Below are positions 38,994 through 47,168 of a stretch of 64,000 nucleotides of DNA, in pieces (position 1 is the first letter of the stretch; each line of letters opens with the position of its first letter). The translations under genes were made by a program, and so were the position numbers. The notes beneath the pieces were generated by a model. The model was given only the letters and a program-made list of their open reading frames with translations, was not told where the DNA came from and ran no database searches. The stretch spans positions 2,270,032 to 2,334,031 of the forward strand of contig CANMKS010000001.1 of assembly GCA_947498645.1 (NCBI GenBank), read 5' to 3'. This DNA is from an uncultured Paracoccaceae bacterium. GTDB taxonomy: Bacteria > Pseudomonadota > Alphaproteobacteria > Rhodobacterales > Rhodobacteraceae.

Positions 38994-39557
38994 ATGTGGC
39001 GGTTTTGGGTTCTCTTGCTTGGTCTTTCCGCATGTGGCGGTGGTGAAGGGGGTAGCGAACGCGCAGAGGTGACGTCGTTTTCCCAGATGCATGATGCTGT
39101 CATGGCAGCGGGGGTGACGCCGTTTGCGCAGGTTCCGACAGGCGGGCGGCACAGCTATACCGGCATGATGGCCTTGAACCTGCCAATTGGCGGCACGGCT
39201 GCCGCTGAATACATGGGCGCGTTTGAGATCAGCATCACCATGAACGGCAGCACGGCAAGTGCTAGTGGTATCGCAGATGGCTTCGCAGGGGCTGATGGTG
39301 CTTTGTCCGGGGTGCTGACGGTGTCCGGTGGGACGGTGTTCCCGAACGCTGACCCGGACCGTGATTTTCTGATTTTGGCGGATTTGGATGGCAACTTGGG
39401 CAAAGAGGGCACCGACTATGCCCTTAACGGCACGATTGTGGCTGATTTCTATGGCGCTGACGCTGCTGCCATGGCCGGAACCGTCTTTGGGGATATCGCG
39501 CAAGGCGGCAATATCGACATTTTTGACGGCGCGTTTGTCGCTGAAAAAGACCCTTAA
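38994..39557 (+). CDS. Glycine-rich lipoprotein, second of a tandem pair
   Basis: 187 residues. Signal WRFWVLLLGLSAC with lipobox LSAC, then GGGEGGS. Like its neighbour it has RHSYTGMMALNLPIGG, ITMNGSTASASGIADGF and DYALNGTIVADFYGADA, the same order of barrel-like strands, but with low overall identity. The TAA stop overlaps the stop of the convergent Hint gene by 4 bp (TTAA shared). Start ATG at 38994; the frame is open seven codons further up. Confidence 0.7.
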   Translation: MWRFWVLLLGLSACGGGEGGSERAEVTSFSQMHDAVMAAGVTPFAQVPTGGRHSYTGMMALNLPIGGTAAAEYMGAFEISITMNGSTASASGIADGFAGADGALSGVLTVSGGTVFPNADPDRDFLILADLDGNLGKEGTDYALNGTIVADFYGADAAAMAGTVFGDIAQGGNIDIFDGAFVAEKDP

Positions 39558-40516
39558 CCGGCGGAAGCCTTGCGCAGCAAGGCGGCGGCCTTGGCGAAGG
39601 GGATCAGATTGTCCTTCACTTCGTAATCCAGATGGGGGCGGTGGGCATGGTCTTGTGCGCCCAACCCTTCTGGCAATGCCGCGCGGGTGCGGTGATCCAC
39701 GAGATGGGATTCTGCTGCAATCCCCTCGGCATAGATGATGTGATGTTCGTCAAAGATCAGCTGAAAATAGTCGATAAAACCGCCCCGCCTGCGCACCACC
39801 GTGTGCCCATCAACCAGATGGCGGGCCTTGATCAGCACCTCGGCGCGTCCAGCCCCCAGATGATCCTGCCGCTGATAAACGAATAGGCGGTGATCGGGGC
39901 GCAGCACCAGATCATTTTCGTTGTGCAAGGCGCCTTTGGTGATCACAACCGGGGCAAAACTGCCCGTGGCGCGCAACGTGGATTGGCGCAGCCAGCGCAC
40001 CGGTTGCTTACCAGCGTCGCGCGTCAGCACGATGTCACCGGATTTCAGTGTTTCAATGGCGCGCATCTGTCCATCGCCCATCGTGATTTGCGTGCCGCGC
40101 GCAAATGATCCGCTGGCGGCTTCGGCAAAGCGTTTGGTTGCCGTATGCCGCTCGACCCCGACAACGCGATAACCGATCTGCGGCAAGAGCTCTCCCAAGG
40201 GCAGCAGGTAAATGTCGGCGACGGTGTTGTCGTCCACCTCGACCAGCACCAGCGCCTCATATGTGCTGCCGTCGGGCGCGATCATCGTCAGGCAACAGTC
40301 AAGATGAACAGTGTTTTGCGCGCCTTCAGTGCGGGTCAGACCGCCCACGCCAGTAAGCAGCGACAAGGCTTGCGTTTCGGCGGCAGCATTGATTTGCAGC
40401 ACATCGTCCATGACCAATTCATCGGCAAAGGACAAAACCTCGCCCTTCATCACCCCTTCGGTCGTGATGACGTCTGCTGCGGCATAGACCTCGATGATCA
40501 TGGGCGTGTTGGTCAT
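39554..40516 (-). CDS. Hint-domain (hedgehog/intein-like) protein
   Basis: About 320 residues. Residues 137-300 carry the Hint_2 pattern: SFARGTQITMGDGQMRAIE, LKSGDIVLTRDAGKQPVRW, DLVLRPDHRLFVY, FQLIFDEHHIIYAEGIAAES. The start residue of the Hint fold, where self-splicing members have Cys, is Ser137. The N-terminal 130 residues are an unfamiliar domain with a CC pair (74-75). In alphaproteobacteria such proteins are often near secreted or calcium-binding proteins, but none is here. ATG at 40516 or 40531; neither has a strong ribosome site. Convergent with the lipoprotein pair. Confidence 0.8.
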   Translation of the reverse strand: MTNTPMIIEVYAAADVITTEGVMKGEVLSFADELVMDDVLQINAAAETQALSLLTGVGGLTRTEGAQNTVHLDCCLTMIAPDGSTYEALVLVEVDDNTVADIYLLPLGELLPQIGYRVVGVERHTATKRFAEAASGSFARGTQITMGDGQMRAIETLKSGDIVLTRDAGKQPVRWLRQSTLRATGSFAPVVITKGALHNENDLVLRPDHRLFVYQRQDHLGAGRAEVLIKARHLVDGHTVVRRRGGFIDYFQLIFDEHHIIYAEGIAAESHLVDHRTRAALPEGLGAQDHAHRPHLDYEVKDNLIPFAKAAALLRKASAG

Positions 40517-40639
40517 GCCCAAGCGATACACCTCAGGCCGCGCCGGGCCAAGGCCGAAAGAAAATCACACGCTCTGGAATTGCCGCGGGCAGAGGGCAGT
40601 GCTAGGTCCAATAGCAACGCAAGATTTGGAGGATGCATC

Positions 40640-41419
40640 ATGGATCTGGGTATCAAGGGAAAGCGCGCATTGGTTTGCGCATCGTCAAAGGGTTTGGGAC
40701 GCGGTTGCGCCGAGGCCTTGGCAGAAGCCGGTGTTGATCTGGTGCTGAACGGGCGCGGTGCAGAGACGTTGGAGGCGACTGCGGCCCATATCCGTGACAC
40801 CTACGGCGTCAATGTCGTGGCGGTGGCCGCCGATGTTGCAACCGACGCAGGCCGCGGCGCCCTGTTGGAGGCTGCTGCCGGTGTTGATATTCTGGTGAAT
40901 AATGCAGGTGGCCCGCCTCCGGGGCTTTGGTCCGATTGGGACCGCGACGATTTTATCGCCGCTCTTGATGCCAACATGCTGGCTCCGATTGCGCTGATGA
41001 AGGCGCTGATGCCCGCCATGATCGACAAAGGTTGGGGACGGGTCGTGAACATCACGTCCGGCTCTGTCAAAGCGCCGATCCCGCAGTTGGGCCTGTCAAA
41101 CTCGGCCCGTGCGGGTCTGACGGGATATGTGGCCGGAACGGCGCGGCAGGTTGCGGAATACGGGGTCAATGTGAACAACATGCTGCCCGGCATCCATGCC
41201 ACTGATCGGGCGGTTAGCCTTGATACTGGCGTGTCCAACGCGCAGGGCATTGATATCGAAACCGCCCGCGCCAACCGGCAGGCGACGATCCCGGCGAAAC
41301 GCTATGGCACAGCGGCAGAGTTCGGCGCGATGTGTGCGTTTTTGTGTTCGCAGCACGCGGGCTTTATCGTGGGGCAGAACATCGTCCTGGACGGTGGCGC
41401 GATCAACGCCACAATCTGA
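40640..41419 (+). CDS. SDR-fold oxidoreductase-like protein lacking the usual Tyr-Lys pair
   Basis: 260 residues, Rossmann fold with CASSKGLGRG as an altered dinucleotide loop, LVNNAGGPPPG, and the C-terminal VGQNIVLDGG. In place of the SDR catalytic YxxxK the segment after the Ser strand (VNITSGS) reads GLSNSARAGL: Ser153 stands at the Tyr position and Arg157 at the Lys position. This fits the FabG-like subgroup known to deviate from the catalytic tetrad. A reductase function is therefore uncertain. GGAGGA precedes the ATG at 40640. TGATG coupling to the alkC-like gene. Confidence 0.88.
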   Translation: MDLGIKGKRALVCASSKGLGRGCAEALAEAGVDLVLNGRGAETLEATAAHIRDTYGVNVVAVAADVATDAGRGALLEAAAGVDILVNNAGGPPPGLWSDWDRDDFIAALDANMLAPIALMKALMPAMIDKGWGRVVNITSGSVKAPIPQLGLSNSARAGLTGYVAGTARQVAEYGVNVNNMLPGIHATDRAVSLDTGVSNAQGIDIETARANRQATIPAKRYGTAAEFGAMCAFLCSQHAGFIVGQNIVLDGGAINATI

Positions 41420-42537
41420 TGGCCGAGAAGTTCAGCCTCAAAGATGATTTGTTCAACCCCACAACCGTGGGCCGCTTGGGGCAGCATTTTGAAGATGCAG
41501 GCGTTTTTGCTGCTGGCCCGTTTGTGTCCGAGGTTCTTGCCGGGATGGCCCCGCTTGAGCTGAAGGCGCGGATCAGCTGGATTGCGCAGGTTCTTGAAAA
41601 CCATCTGCCGCAGGGATTTCCTGCGGCGGTAAAGGCAATCATCACAGCGCTTCCACCCCCCTTGGACCCGTCATTGCGCGACGATGATTTTGGCCATTTC
41701 ATCTATGCGCCTTTGGGCGTTTATGTGGAAAATCATGGGCTTGAGGACCATCTGGACCTTAGCCTTGATTTGTTGGAGGCCATTACGCAGCGGTTTTCGA
41801 TGGAATATTCGATCCGGGCCTTTCTGAACCGCTGGCCTGAAGAGACGCTGGCGCGGATGGACCGCTGGATCACCCACGATCATTACCACGTGCGCCGTTT
41901 GGTCAGCGAAGGAACACGCCCGAAATTGCCGTGGGGGCAGGCGATTGGGCTGACCCCTGCGCAGACTTTGCCATTGCTGGACCGTCTGTATGGCGATGGT
42001 ACGCGCTTTGTCACCCGCTCAGTGGCGAACCACCTCAATGACATCACAAAATCCGCGCCTGATCTGGTGCTGGAACGGCTGGAGGCGTGGCAACGCCAAG
42101 ACGATCAAGACGGCAAAGAACTGCATTGGATGCGCAAACACGCGTTGCGCGGCTTGATCAAGGCAGGTCACGCCGGGGCGATGGAACACTTGGGTTATCG
42201 GCCTGGTGTGGATGTGACATTGGGCGATTTCAGCATCACACCCACCATACTTGCGCGGGGCGATGCAGCGCAAATTGCACTCACCCTGGCCACAACGGAC
42301 GATGCGCCGCTGATTGTGGATTATGTGATTGATTTTGTGAAAGCCAACGGGAAACATGCACCAAAAGTATTCAAGCTCAAGGTGCTGGACGCAAAGGGCG
42401 GTAAGCCCGTGACCCTGACAAAACGCCATGTGTTCAAGAACAACGCCACGACATTCACCCTGCACCCCGGCGCGCACCGCGTACATGTGCAAGTAAACGG
42501 ACGCATCATTGGGACGCAGGCCTTCACATTGACCTGA
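41419..42537 (+). CDS. DNA alkylation repair protein, AlkC/AlkD-like
   Basis: 372 residues of HEAT-like helical repeats, as in the AlkC/AlkD base-excision glycosylases that remove N3- and N7-alkylpurines without base flipping. Visible: FSLKDDLFNPTTVGRLG start, RWITHDHYHVRRLVSEGTRPKLPW, GDGTRFVTRSVANHLNDITK, LHWMRKHALRGLIKAGHAGAM, and a C-terminal beta domain (about 265-372) typical of the longer AlkC form. The ATG shares a base with the SDR stop. Its partner SDR has no known repair role. Confidence 0.88.
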   Translation: MAEKFSLKDDLFNPTTVGRLGQHFEDAGVFAAGPFVSEVLAGMAPLELKARISWIAQVLENHLPQGFPAAVKAIITALPPPLDPSLRDDDFGHFIYAPLGVYVENHGLEDHLDLSLDLLEAITQRFSMEYSIRAFLNRWPEETLARMDRWITHDHYHVRRLVSEGTRPKLPWGQAIGLTPAQTLPLLDRLYGDGTRFVTRSVANHLNDITKSAPDLVLERLEAWQRQDDQDGKELHWMRKHALRGLIKAGHAGAMEHLGYRPGVDVTLGDFSITPTILARGDAAQIALTLATTDDAPLIVDYVIDFVKANGKHAPKVFKLKVLDAKGGKPVTLTKRHVFKNNATTFTLHPGAHRVHVQVNGRIIGTQAFTLT

Positions 42538-42609
42538 CCTTGCCCTGCGGTGTCGCAGTTGTTAGATGCCTCATACCCAATTGTTTTCGTCAGGGACTTT
42601 TACCTGCCC

Positions 42610-43698
42610 ATGCAGCCCCCCCGCCTTGAGATCAAGAACATCGTCAAAGACTTTGGCGGCCGCCGCGTGGTGGATGACGTCAGTCTGACGGTCAGCCCCG
42701 GACAGGTGACCTGTCTGCTGGGGCCATCGGGCTGTGGCAAGTCAACAACCCTGCGGATCATTGCCGGGGTCGAGATGCAGGACAGTGGCACGATCCATGT
42801 CGATGGCGAGCTGGTCTGCGATACGATATTCCGACTGCCCCCCGAAGGCCGCAACATTGGTCTGATGTTTCAGGATTTTGCACTGTTTCCGCATCTGACG
42901 GTGGCGCAGAACGTGGGGTTTGGCCTGAAAGGGCCCGGATCTGCTGAACGGGTGCAACTGCTGCTGGACAAGGTCGGAATGGCGCGCCACGCCCGCGACT
43001 ATCCCCATCAACTGTCTGGCGGGGAGCAGCAGCGCGTGGCCCTGGCCCGTGCGTTGGCACCAAAACCGCGCATCATGCTGATGGACGAACCCTTTTCCGG
43101 GCTCGACGACCGCCTGCGCGATGATATCCGCGATGAAACGCTGGATGTCCTCAAAAGCGAGGGGACGGCTGTTCTTCTGGTCACCCATGAACCGGGAGAG
43201 GCGATGCGTATGGCGGATGAAATTGCCTTGATGCGCGATGGCAAGATTGTCCAGCGCGGTGCGCCCTATAACATATACAACGCGCCAACGGACCTGAATG
43301 CAGCCGCATTTTTTAGCGATATCAACGTGATCCATGGCAAAGTTGAAGGCGCTTTGACGGATACGCCATTTGGTCAGTTCCTCGCCCCTGGTGTGCCCGA
43401 TGGCACCGACGTTGATATCGTGATCCGCCCCCAACACATCAAGATCGAGTTTGATCGTGCCGGGCGCGGCCCCAGCCCAACCCCGTCCGAGGGCACAGCC
43501 GCACGCGGTGTGGTTGAGCGTGCGCGGTTCATGGGCCCGTCAAGCCTTGTGGAGTTTCGGATGGATTTCGATAACTCGATTCTCCGCGCTGTCGTACCAT
43601 CGGTCTTTCTGCCCAAACCCGGTATGCCATTGTGGCTGATGATCCGTCGTGACCGCTGTTTTGTCTTTCCCAGCGGGCAGGGCACAGCAACTTCTTGA
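42610..43698 (+). CDS. ABC transporter ATP-binding protein, FbpC-like
   Basis: 362 residues: Walker A GPSGCGKSTT, Q-loop MFQDFALFPHLTV, signature LSGGEQQRVALARAL, Walker B IMLMDEPFSGLD, switch His in VTHEPGEA, then a TOBE-type C-terminal domain (about 240-360). This resembles the ATPases of ferric iron or similar importers. No permease or binding protein is next to it, so it either serves a transporter elsewhere or is a remnant. ATG at 42610 starts the conserved part; a GTG at 42550 is open in frame. Confidence 0.88.
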   Translation: MQPPRLEIKNIVKDFGGRRVVDDVSLTVSPGQVTCLLGPSGCGKSTTLRIIAGVEMQDSGTIHVDGELVCDTIFRLPPEGRNIGLMFQDFALFPHLTVAQNVGFGLKGPGSAERVQLLLDKVGMARHARDYPHQLSGGEQQRVALARALAPKPRIMLMDEPFSGLDDRLRDDIRDETLDVLKSEGTAVLLVTHEPGEAMRMADEIALMRDGKIVQRGAPYNIYNAPTDLNAAAFFSDINVIHGKVEGALTDTPFGQFLAPGVPDGTDVDIVIRPQHIKIEFDRAGRGPSPTPSEGTAARGVVERARFMGPSSLVEFRMDFDNSILRAVVPSVFLPKPGMPLWLMIRRDRCFVFPSGQGTATS

Positions 43699-43710
43699 GT
43701 TATCCCTAGC

Positions 43711-43725
43711 AGACTATCATAGTCT
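43711..43725. promoter_or_regulatory. 15 bp perfect palindrome between two genes
   Basis: AGACTAT-C-ATAGTCT. It begins 12 bp after the ABC gene stop and is 82 bp before the glycosyltransferase start. The arms are too close for a good RNA hairpin (6 bp stem, TCA loop) and no T-run follows, so a dimeric protein site is the better reading. Confidence 0.35.
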
Positions 43726-43807
43726 CATCGGATATTGCGCCGATGTGTTTGGGCCTGCTGTAGCCAAGGCGTGGCCCTTTGGCACGTGAGATGAGTGAGA
43801 ATTTGAT

Positions 43808-45013
43808 TTGAGCGATACATTAAAGATTGGAATCGTAATCCCGCAATTTCCGGGACAAACACATCTTTTCTTTTGGAACGAAATCAAAGAGTTGGAGCGC
43901 CTGGGCGTCGAGGTCCATCTGTTCAGCACCCGGCCCCCTGTCAAATCACTGATTGCGCATGATTGGTCGGATGCGGGGGCGGCACGTACCACCTACCTTG
44001 GCCTTGGCAGTCTGAGCGACAAGGTGGGTGCCACCCTGCGCTTGCCGGGTTGGCTTTCGGCTGTGGCCAAGTATGAGAAGACATCAGGCGCGCGCAAAAG
44101 TGCCATCATGTCCGCACCCGCAGCCATGGCGCTGAAAAAGGCCTGCGCAGAACGGGGTATCACCCATGTTCACGCCCATTCGGCTGCAAATAGTGCAATG
44201 ATTGCAGCACTTTGCCATCTTGCCGGTGGGCCTGCCTACTCGATCACGCTGCACGGCCCACTTGTGGATTACGGCCCCGCGCAACCCTTTAAATGGGCAC
44301 ATGCCCGGTTTGGGATCATGATCACCAAAGTGCTTGAAAAGGCGTTTCTGGAAACACTGGGCGATGCAGCCCCGGACCGGCTTTATATGGGGCCGATGGG
44401 TGTTGATACGGAGATCTTCAAGCCGGAAGGCACCTATCAGCCGTGGGATGGTGACGAACCGCTGCGCCTGTTCACCTGCGCGCGGCTGAATATCGTCAAA
44501 GGGCATCAGACCGTTGTTGCAGCACTGGAGTTGCTGAAAGCATCTGGCGTGACTGCCCATCTTACCATCGCGGGCGAAGATGATCTTGGCGGGAGCGGCT
44601 ATCGCAAAACGCTGGAAGAGATCATCGCATCAAGTACCGTGTCCGATCAGGTCACCCTGCTTGGGGCCGTTGATGGCGCAACGGTGCGCGCGCATATTCA
44701 CGCCTCTCATGCCTATGTCATGGCCAGCATGCATGAACCGCTTGGTGTGGCCTATATGGAGGCGATGGCCTGCGGTCGCCCGACCATTGGCACCGATGCG
44801 GGTGGTGTTGCAGAACTGATCAATCATGGCATCGACGGGTTGCTGGTTGAACCCAAGGATCCGCAGGCTCTGGCCGATGAAATCATGCGTTTGGCCCGCG
44901 ACAAGGCCCTCGCTGAAAAACTCGCGGTCGCGGGGCGCGAAAGGATCGTCACTGGCTTTGGATCCAATCGCAGCGCTGAGGTGCTCAAAGGCGCTGTTGA
45001 GGGAATTGCGTGA
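43808..45013 (+). CDS. Glycosyltransferase family 4 (GT-B fold)
   Basis: 401 residues. Transfers a sugar from a nucleotide donor in cell-surface polysaccharide or glycolipid synthesis. N-domain: IGIVIPQFPGQTHLFFWNEI, HAHSAANSAMIA; C-domain: FTCARLNIVKGHQTVVAALE, LTIAGEDDLGG, and the donor-binding EPLGVAYMEAMACGRPTIGT with GGVAELINHGIDGLLV. Start is TTG at 43808: an in-frame TGA at 43796 excludes anything earlier and the family N-terminus begins a few residues later. Acceptor unknown. Convergent with the ruvX cluster. Confidence 0.9.
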   Translation: MSDTLKIGIVIPQFPGQTHLFFWNEIKELERLGVEVHLFSTRPPVKSLIAHDWSDAGAARTTYLGLGSLSDKVGATLRLPGWLSAVAKYEKTSGARKSAIMSAPAAMALKKACAERGITHVHAHSAANSAMIAALCHLAGGPAYSITLHGPLVDYGPAQPFKWAHARFGIMITKVLEKAFLETLGDAAPDRLYMGPMGVDTEIFKPEGTYQPWDGDEPLRLFTCARLNIVKGHQTVVAALELLKASGVTAHLTIAGEDDLGGSGYRKTLEEIIASSTVSDQVTLLGAVDGATVRAHIHASHAYVMASMHEPLGVAYMEAMACGRPTIGTDAGGVAELINHGIDGLLVEPKDPQALADEIMRLARDKALAEKLAVAGRERIVTGFGSNRSAEVLKGAVEGIA

Positions 45014-45021
45014 CGTGCTTG

Positions 45022-45043
45022 GCGCGGCTGTAGGGGGCCGCGC
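45022..45043. terminator. GC-rich hairpin between convergent genes
   Basis: GCGCGGC-TGTAGGGG-GCCGCGC, a perfect 7 bp stem with an 8-base loop, lying in the 43 bp between the glycosyltransferase and DUF1289 stops. It is probably a shared transcription end, though without T-runs. Confidence 0.5.
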
Positions 45044-45056
45044 TCAAGATTGGCCG

Positions 45057-45299
45057 CTATTTCAACCGCGCTGCACGCCCGCCGCGCCGTTTTGTAACTT
45101 TGCCTGACCGCGATGGCAGTTCTGCCATGATCGTGCTGCGTGCTTCGGCGCTCATCCGTGACCATGCGCCTATTTCATCAATGGTGCGCAAGCAGCCTGT
45201 GCAGATCCGGCTTTCGGGGTGGATCACGCATACCTTGACGCAGGGGCTTTCGATTTCGGCCCGCTGCCAGATGTGATCTGTGTTCTCGGGTTTTGTCAC
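45057..45299 (-). CDS. DUF1289 protein
   Basis: 80 residues with the four-cysteine pattern of DUF1289: ESPCVKVCVIHPESRICTGCLRTIDEIGAW. The cysteines probably bind zinc. The C-terminus is basic. No function established. ATGA overlap with ruvX upstream, so it is the last gene of a ccmI-ruvX-DUF1289 unit. Confidence 0.9.
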   Translation of the reverse strand: MTKPENTDHIWQRAEIESPCVKVCVIHPESRICTGCLRTIDEIGAWSRMSAEARSTIMAELPSRSGKVTKRRGGRAARLK

Positions 45300-45772
45300 G
45301 CCTGATTCCTTAGATGCCCCATGCGGTCTAGCATACCTTGCAATATATACCCTGCTGCAACGTGATCGATCACCTCTGCGCGACGTTTGCGCGACGTATC
45401 CGCCTCTAACAGGGCGCGTTCGGCGGCAACGGTGGACAATCGTTCGTCCCAGAATGTGATCGGCAGTGGCGTCAGCCGTTCCAGATTGCGGGCAAAGGCG
45501 CGGGTGGCCTGCGCGCGGGGGCCTTCGCTGCCGTCCATGTTCAGCGGCAGTCCCAGCACGATGCCCCCCACCATGCGGTGCGTCAGAAGTTCCAGCAATT
45601 TGGCCGCATCGACACCAAATTTCTTGCGCTTGATGGTTTCAACAGGCGTTGCGACAGAGCGCATGACATCCGATATTGCCACGCCAATCGTGACGGTTCC
45701 CAGGTCAAGCCCGGCCAGCGCGCCCATATCGGGGATGTGCGCAACAAACGCCTCTGGTGTTTCGCAGATCAT
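45296..45772 (-). CDS. ruvX: Putative pre-16S rRNA nuclease / Holliday junction resolvase YqgF
   Basis: 158 residues, RNase H-like fold: LAGLDLGTVTIGVAISD with the first catalytic Asp, GGIVLGLPLNMDGSEGPRA, and ITFWDERLSTVAAERAL with the second acidic residues. YqgF is needed for 16S rRNA 5' maturation in E. coli; resolvase activity is debated. ATGA overlaps with both neighbours. Confidence 0.92.
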   Translation of the reverse strand: MICETPEAFVAHIPDMGALAGLDLGTVTIGVAISDVMRSVATPVETIKRKKFGVDAAKLLELLTHRMVGGIVLGLPLNMDGSEGPRAQATRAFARNLERLTPLPITFWDERLSTVAAERALLEADTSRKRRAEVIDHVAAGYILQGMLDRMGHLRNQA

Positions 45773-46965
45773 TCAAGCACGCCCGCATCGCGGGCGGCGT
45801 TGGTCAGGATCTCCATGCCGCGCATACTGCCGACAAATACCTGTTGGGCCTCGGTCCAGACGGCATTTGCGGCCGCTGTGTCCCCCAGCACGCCGTAGGC
45901 GCGGATCAGCCGCGCCCAGTCTTGCGCAGTGCCGCCTTCGGTGGCAAGCCGGTCGGCCAGCCCGGCAACCATCCCGCCGATCATGGCTTGTTGGTCCTCG
46001 GGCGAGAGTTCGGCGGCGGCATCCATATCCGCAATAGATGGGCCGCGGGTTTCGGGCAGTGCGTATTCTACGCCGGCCCGAAAGGCCGCATCTTCGGCCT
46101 GCGCGCGGGCGTTGGCCACATGGAATTCACGCGGATCGCCGTTCTCGATCATGTCGCGCCACAGGCGCAGTGCCAGATCGGGGCGGTCGGTCTGATTATA
46201 AAGCGCACCCAGATAGTAGCGGGCAACAGTGTTTGATTCGTCCTGATCCAGCAGATCGCGGGTCAGCCGTTCCGCCTCGGGCGAGACAAAGCCACCGGCA
46301 GCCACAACCATCAAATCAAGCAGGCGTTCGCGATCTTCACTTGTTGCGGTATCCCCTTTGATCGCCAGAATTTGCGCCTGGGCGGCAGCAGCGGCGCCAT
46401 AGTCGCGCATTTCAACCTCGTGACGGGCCAGCATACGCCAGACCTCCAGATCATCAGGGCGGGTGGGGGCAATTTCGCGCAGTTGGGCAACTGCGTTCAG
46501 GTAATCCTCGGGCACATCAACCGCAGGCGGGGCGGGGGCTGCGGCTTCAAGGGTTGCCTGATCGGGGCGATTGGCGCGCATCTCTTCGCTGGCGGCCAGC
46601 CGGGCACTAAGCGGCAGGTCAGGATAGCCCGGCGCGCCGGTGATCCAATAGAGACCAAAGCTAAGCCCCAATGTCACAATGGCCACGGCAAGTGACAGGC
46701 CACGGGTGGGGGCAAACCCAGCCGTTGGCGTTGTTTCGGCTTTACTTGCGGCCAGCAGGCGCCGCGCCACCTCTGTTCTGGCGCGTTCCGCCTCATCGGG
46801 GGCGAGCAGTTCACGCTCCAGATCACGGTCAATTTCATCCAGTTGCGCGCGGTAAATCGCGACATCCGGGTTGTCGTCGCCAACGGGTTTGGGCCGCAGC
46901 AATGGTGTCACGATCAGTGCGGTTACACTGACGGTCAAAACGGCACAGACAATCCAGAACAGCAT
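45769..46965 (-). CDS. ccmI: Cytochrome c maturation protein CcmI
   Basis: 398 residues. Holds apocytochrome c for haem ligation. N-terminal membrane helix (LFWIVCAVLTVSVTALIVTPLL), cytoplasmic heptad-like loop (AIYRAQLDEIDRDLERELL), second helix at about 95-112 (LAVAIVTLGLSFGLYWI) and a periplasmic TPR domain (about 150-395). This is the standard CcmI layout. The other ccm genes are not in the window. Divergent from soxB across 203 bp. Confidence 0.92.
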   Translation of the reverse strand: MLFWIVCAVLTVSVTALIVTPLLRPKPVGDDNPDVAIYRAQLDEIDRDLERELLAPDEAERARTEVARRLLAASKAETTPTAGFAPTRGLSLAVAIVTLGLSFGLYWITGAPGYPDLPLSARLAASEEMRANRPDQATLEAAAPAPPAVDVPEDYLNAVAQLREIAPTRPDDLEVWRMLARHEVEMRDYGAAAAAQAQILAIKGDTATSEDRERLLDLMVVAAGGFVSPEAERLTRDLLDQDESNTVARYYLGALYNQTDRPDLALRLWRDMIENGDPREFHVANARAQAEDAAFRAGVEYALPETRGPSIADMDAAAELSPEDQQAMIGGMVAGLADRLATEGGTAQDWARLIRAYGVLGDTAAANAVWTEAQQVFVGSMRGMEILTNAARDAGVLE

Positions 46966-47100
46966 CGGGCCTCACATCACTCGGATGATGGTCACATAAC
47001 CCTCCAATTGGGGCGTGAAAAGAGGCTGCGACCATCCGCCATTTCGCGCATGTGAGCGCATGTCGTAAAATAGCAGCCAGACGCCGCTCAGAGTATCCTC

Positions 47101-47128
47101 TTGGACCGTGGTCCGGTACAGATAGGAT
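47101..47128 (+). promoter_or_regulatory. Weak promoter/operator-like sequence before soxB
   Basis: TTGGAC-N16-TAGGAT overlaps the near-palindrome GGACC-GT-GGTCC (47103-47114), 40 bp before soxB. The arrangement would suit a repressor or activator of the sarcosine operon, but both elements are short. Confidence 0.25.
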
Positions 47129-47168
47129 AGCAGCGGCACAGCCGTACTCAGCGAAGGATTCTGGCCCG

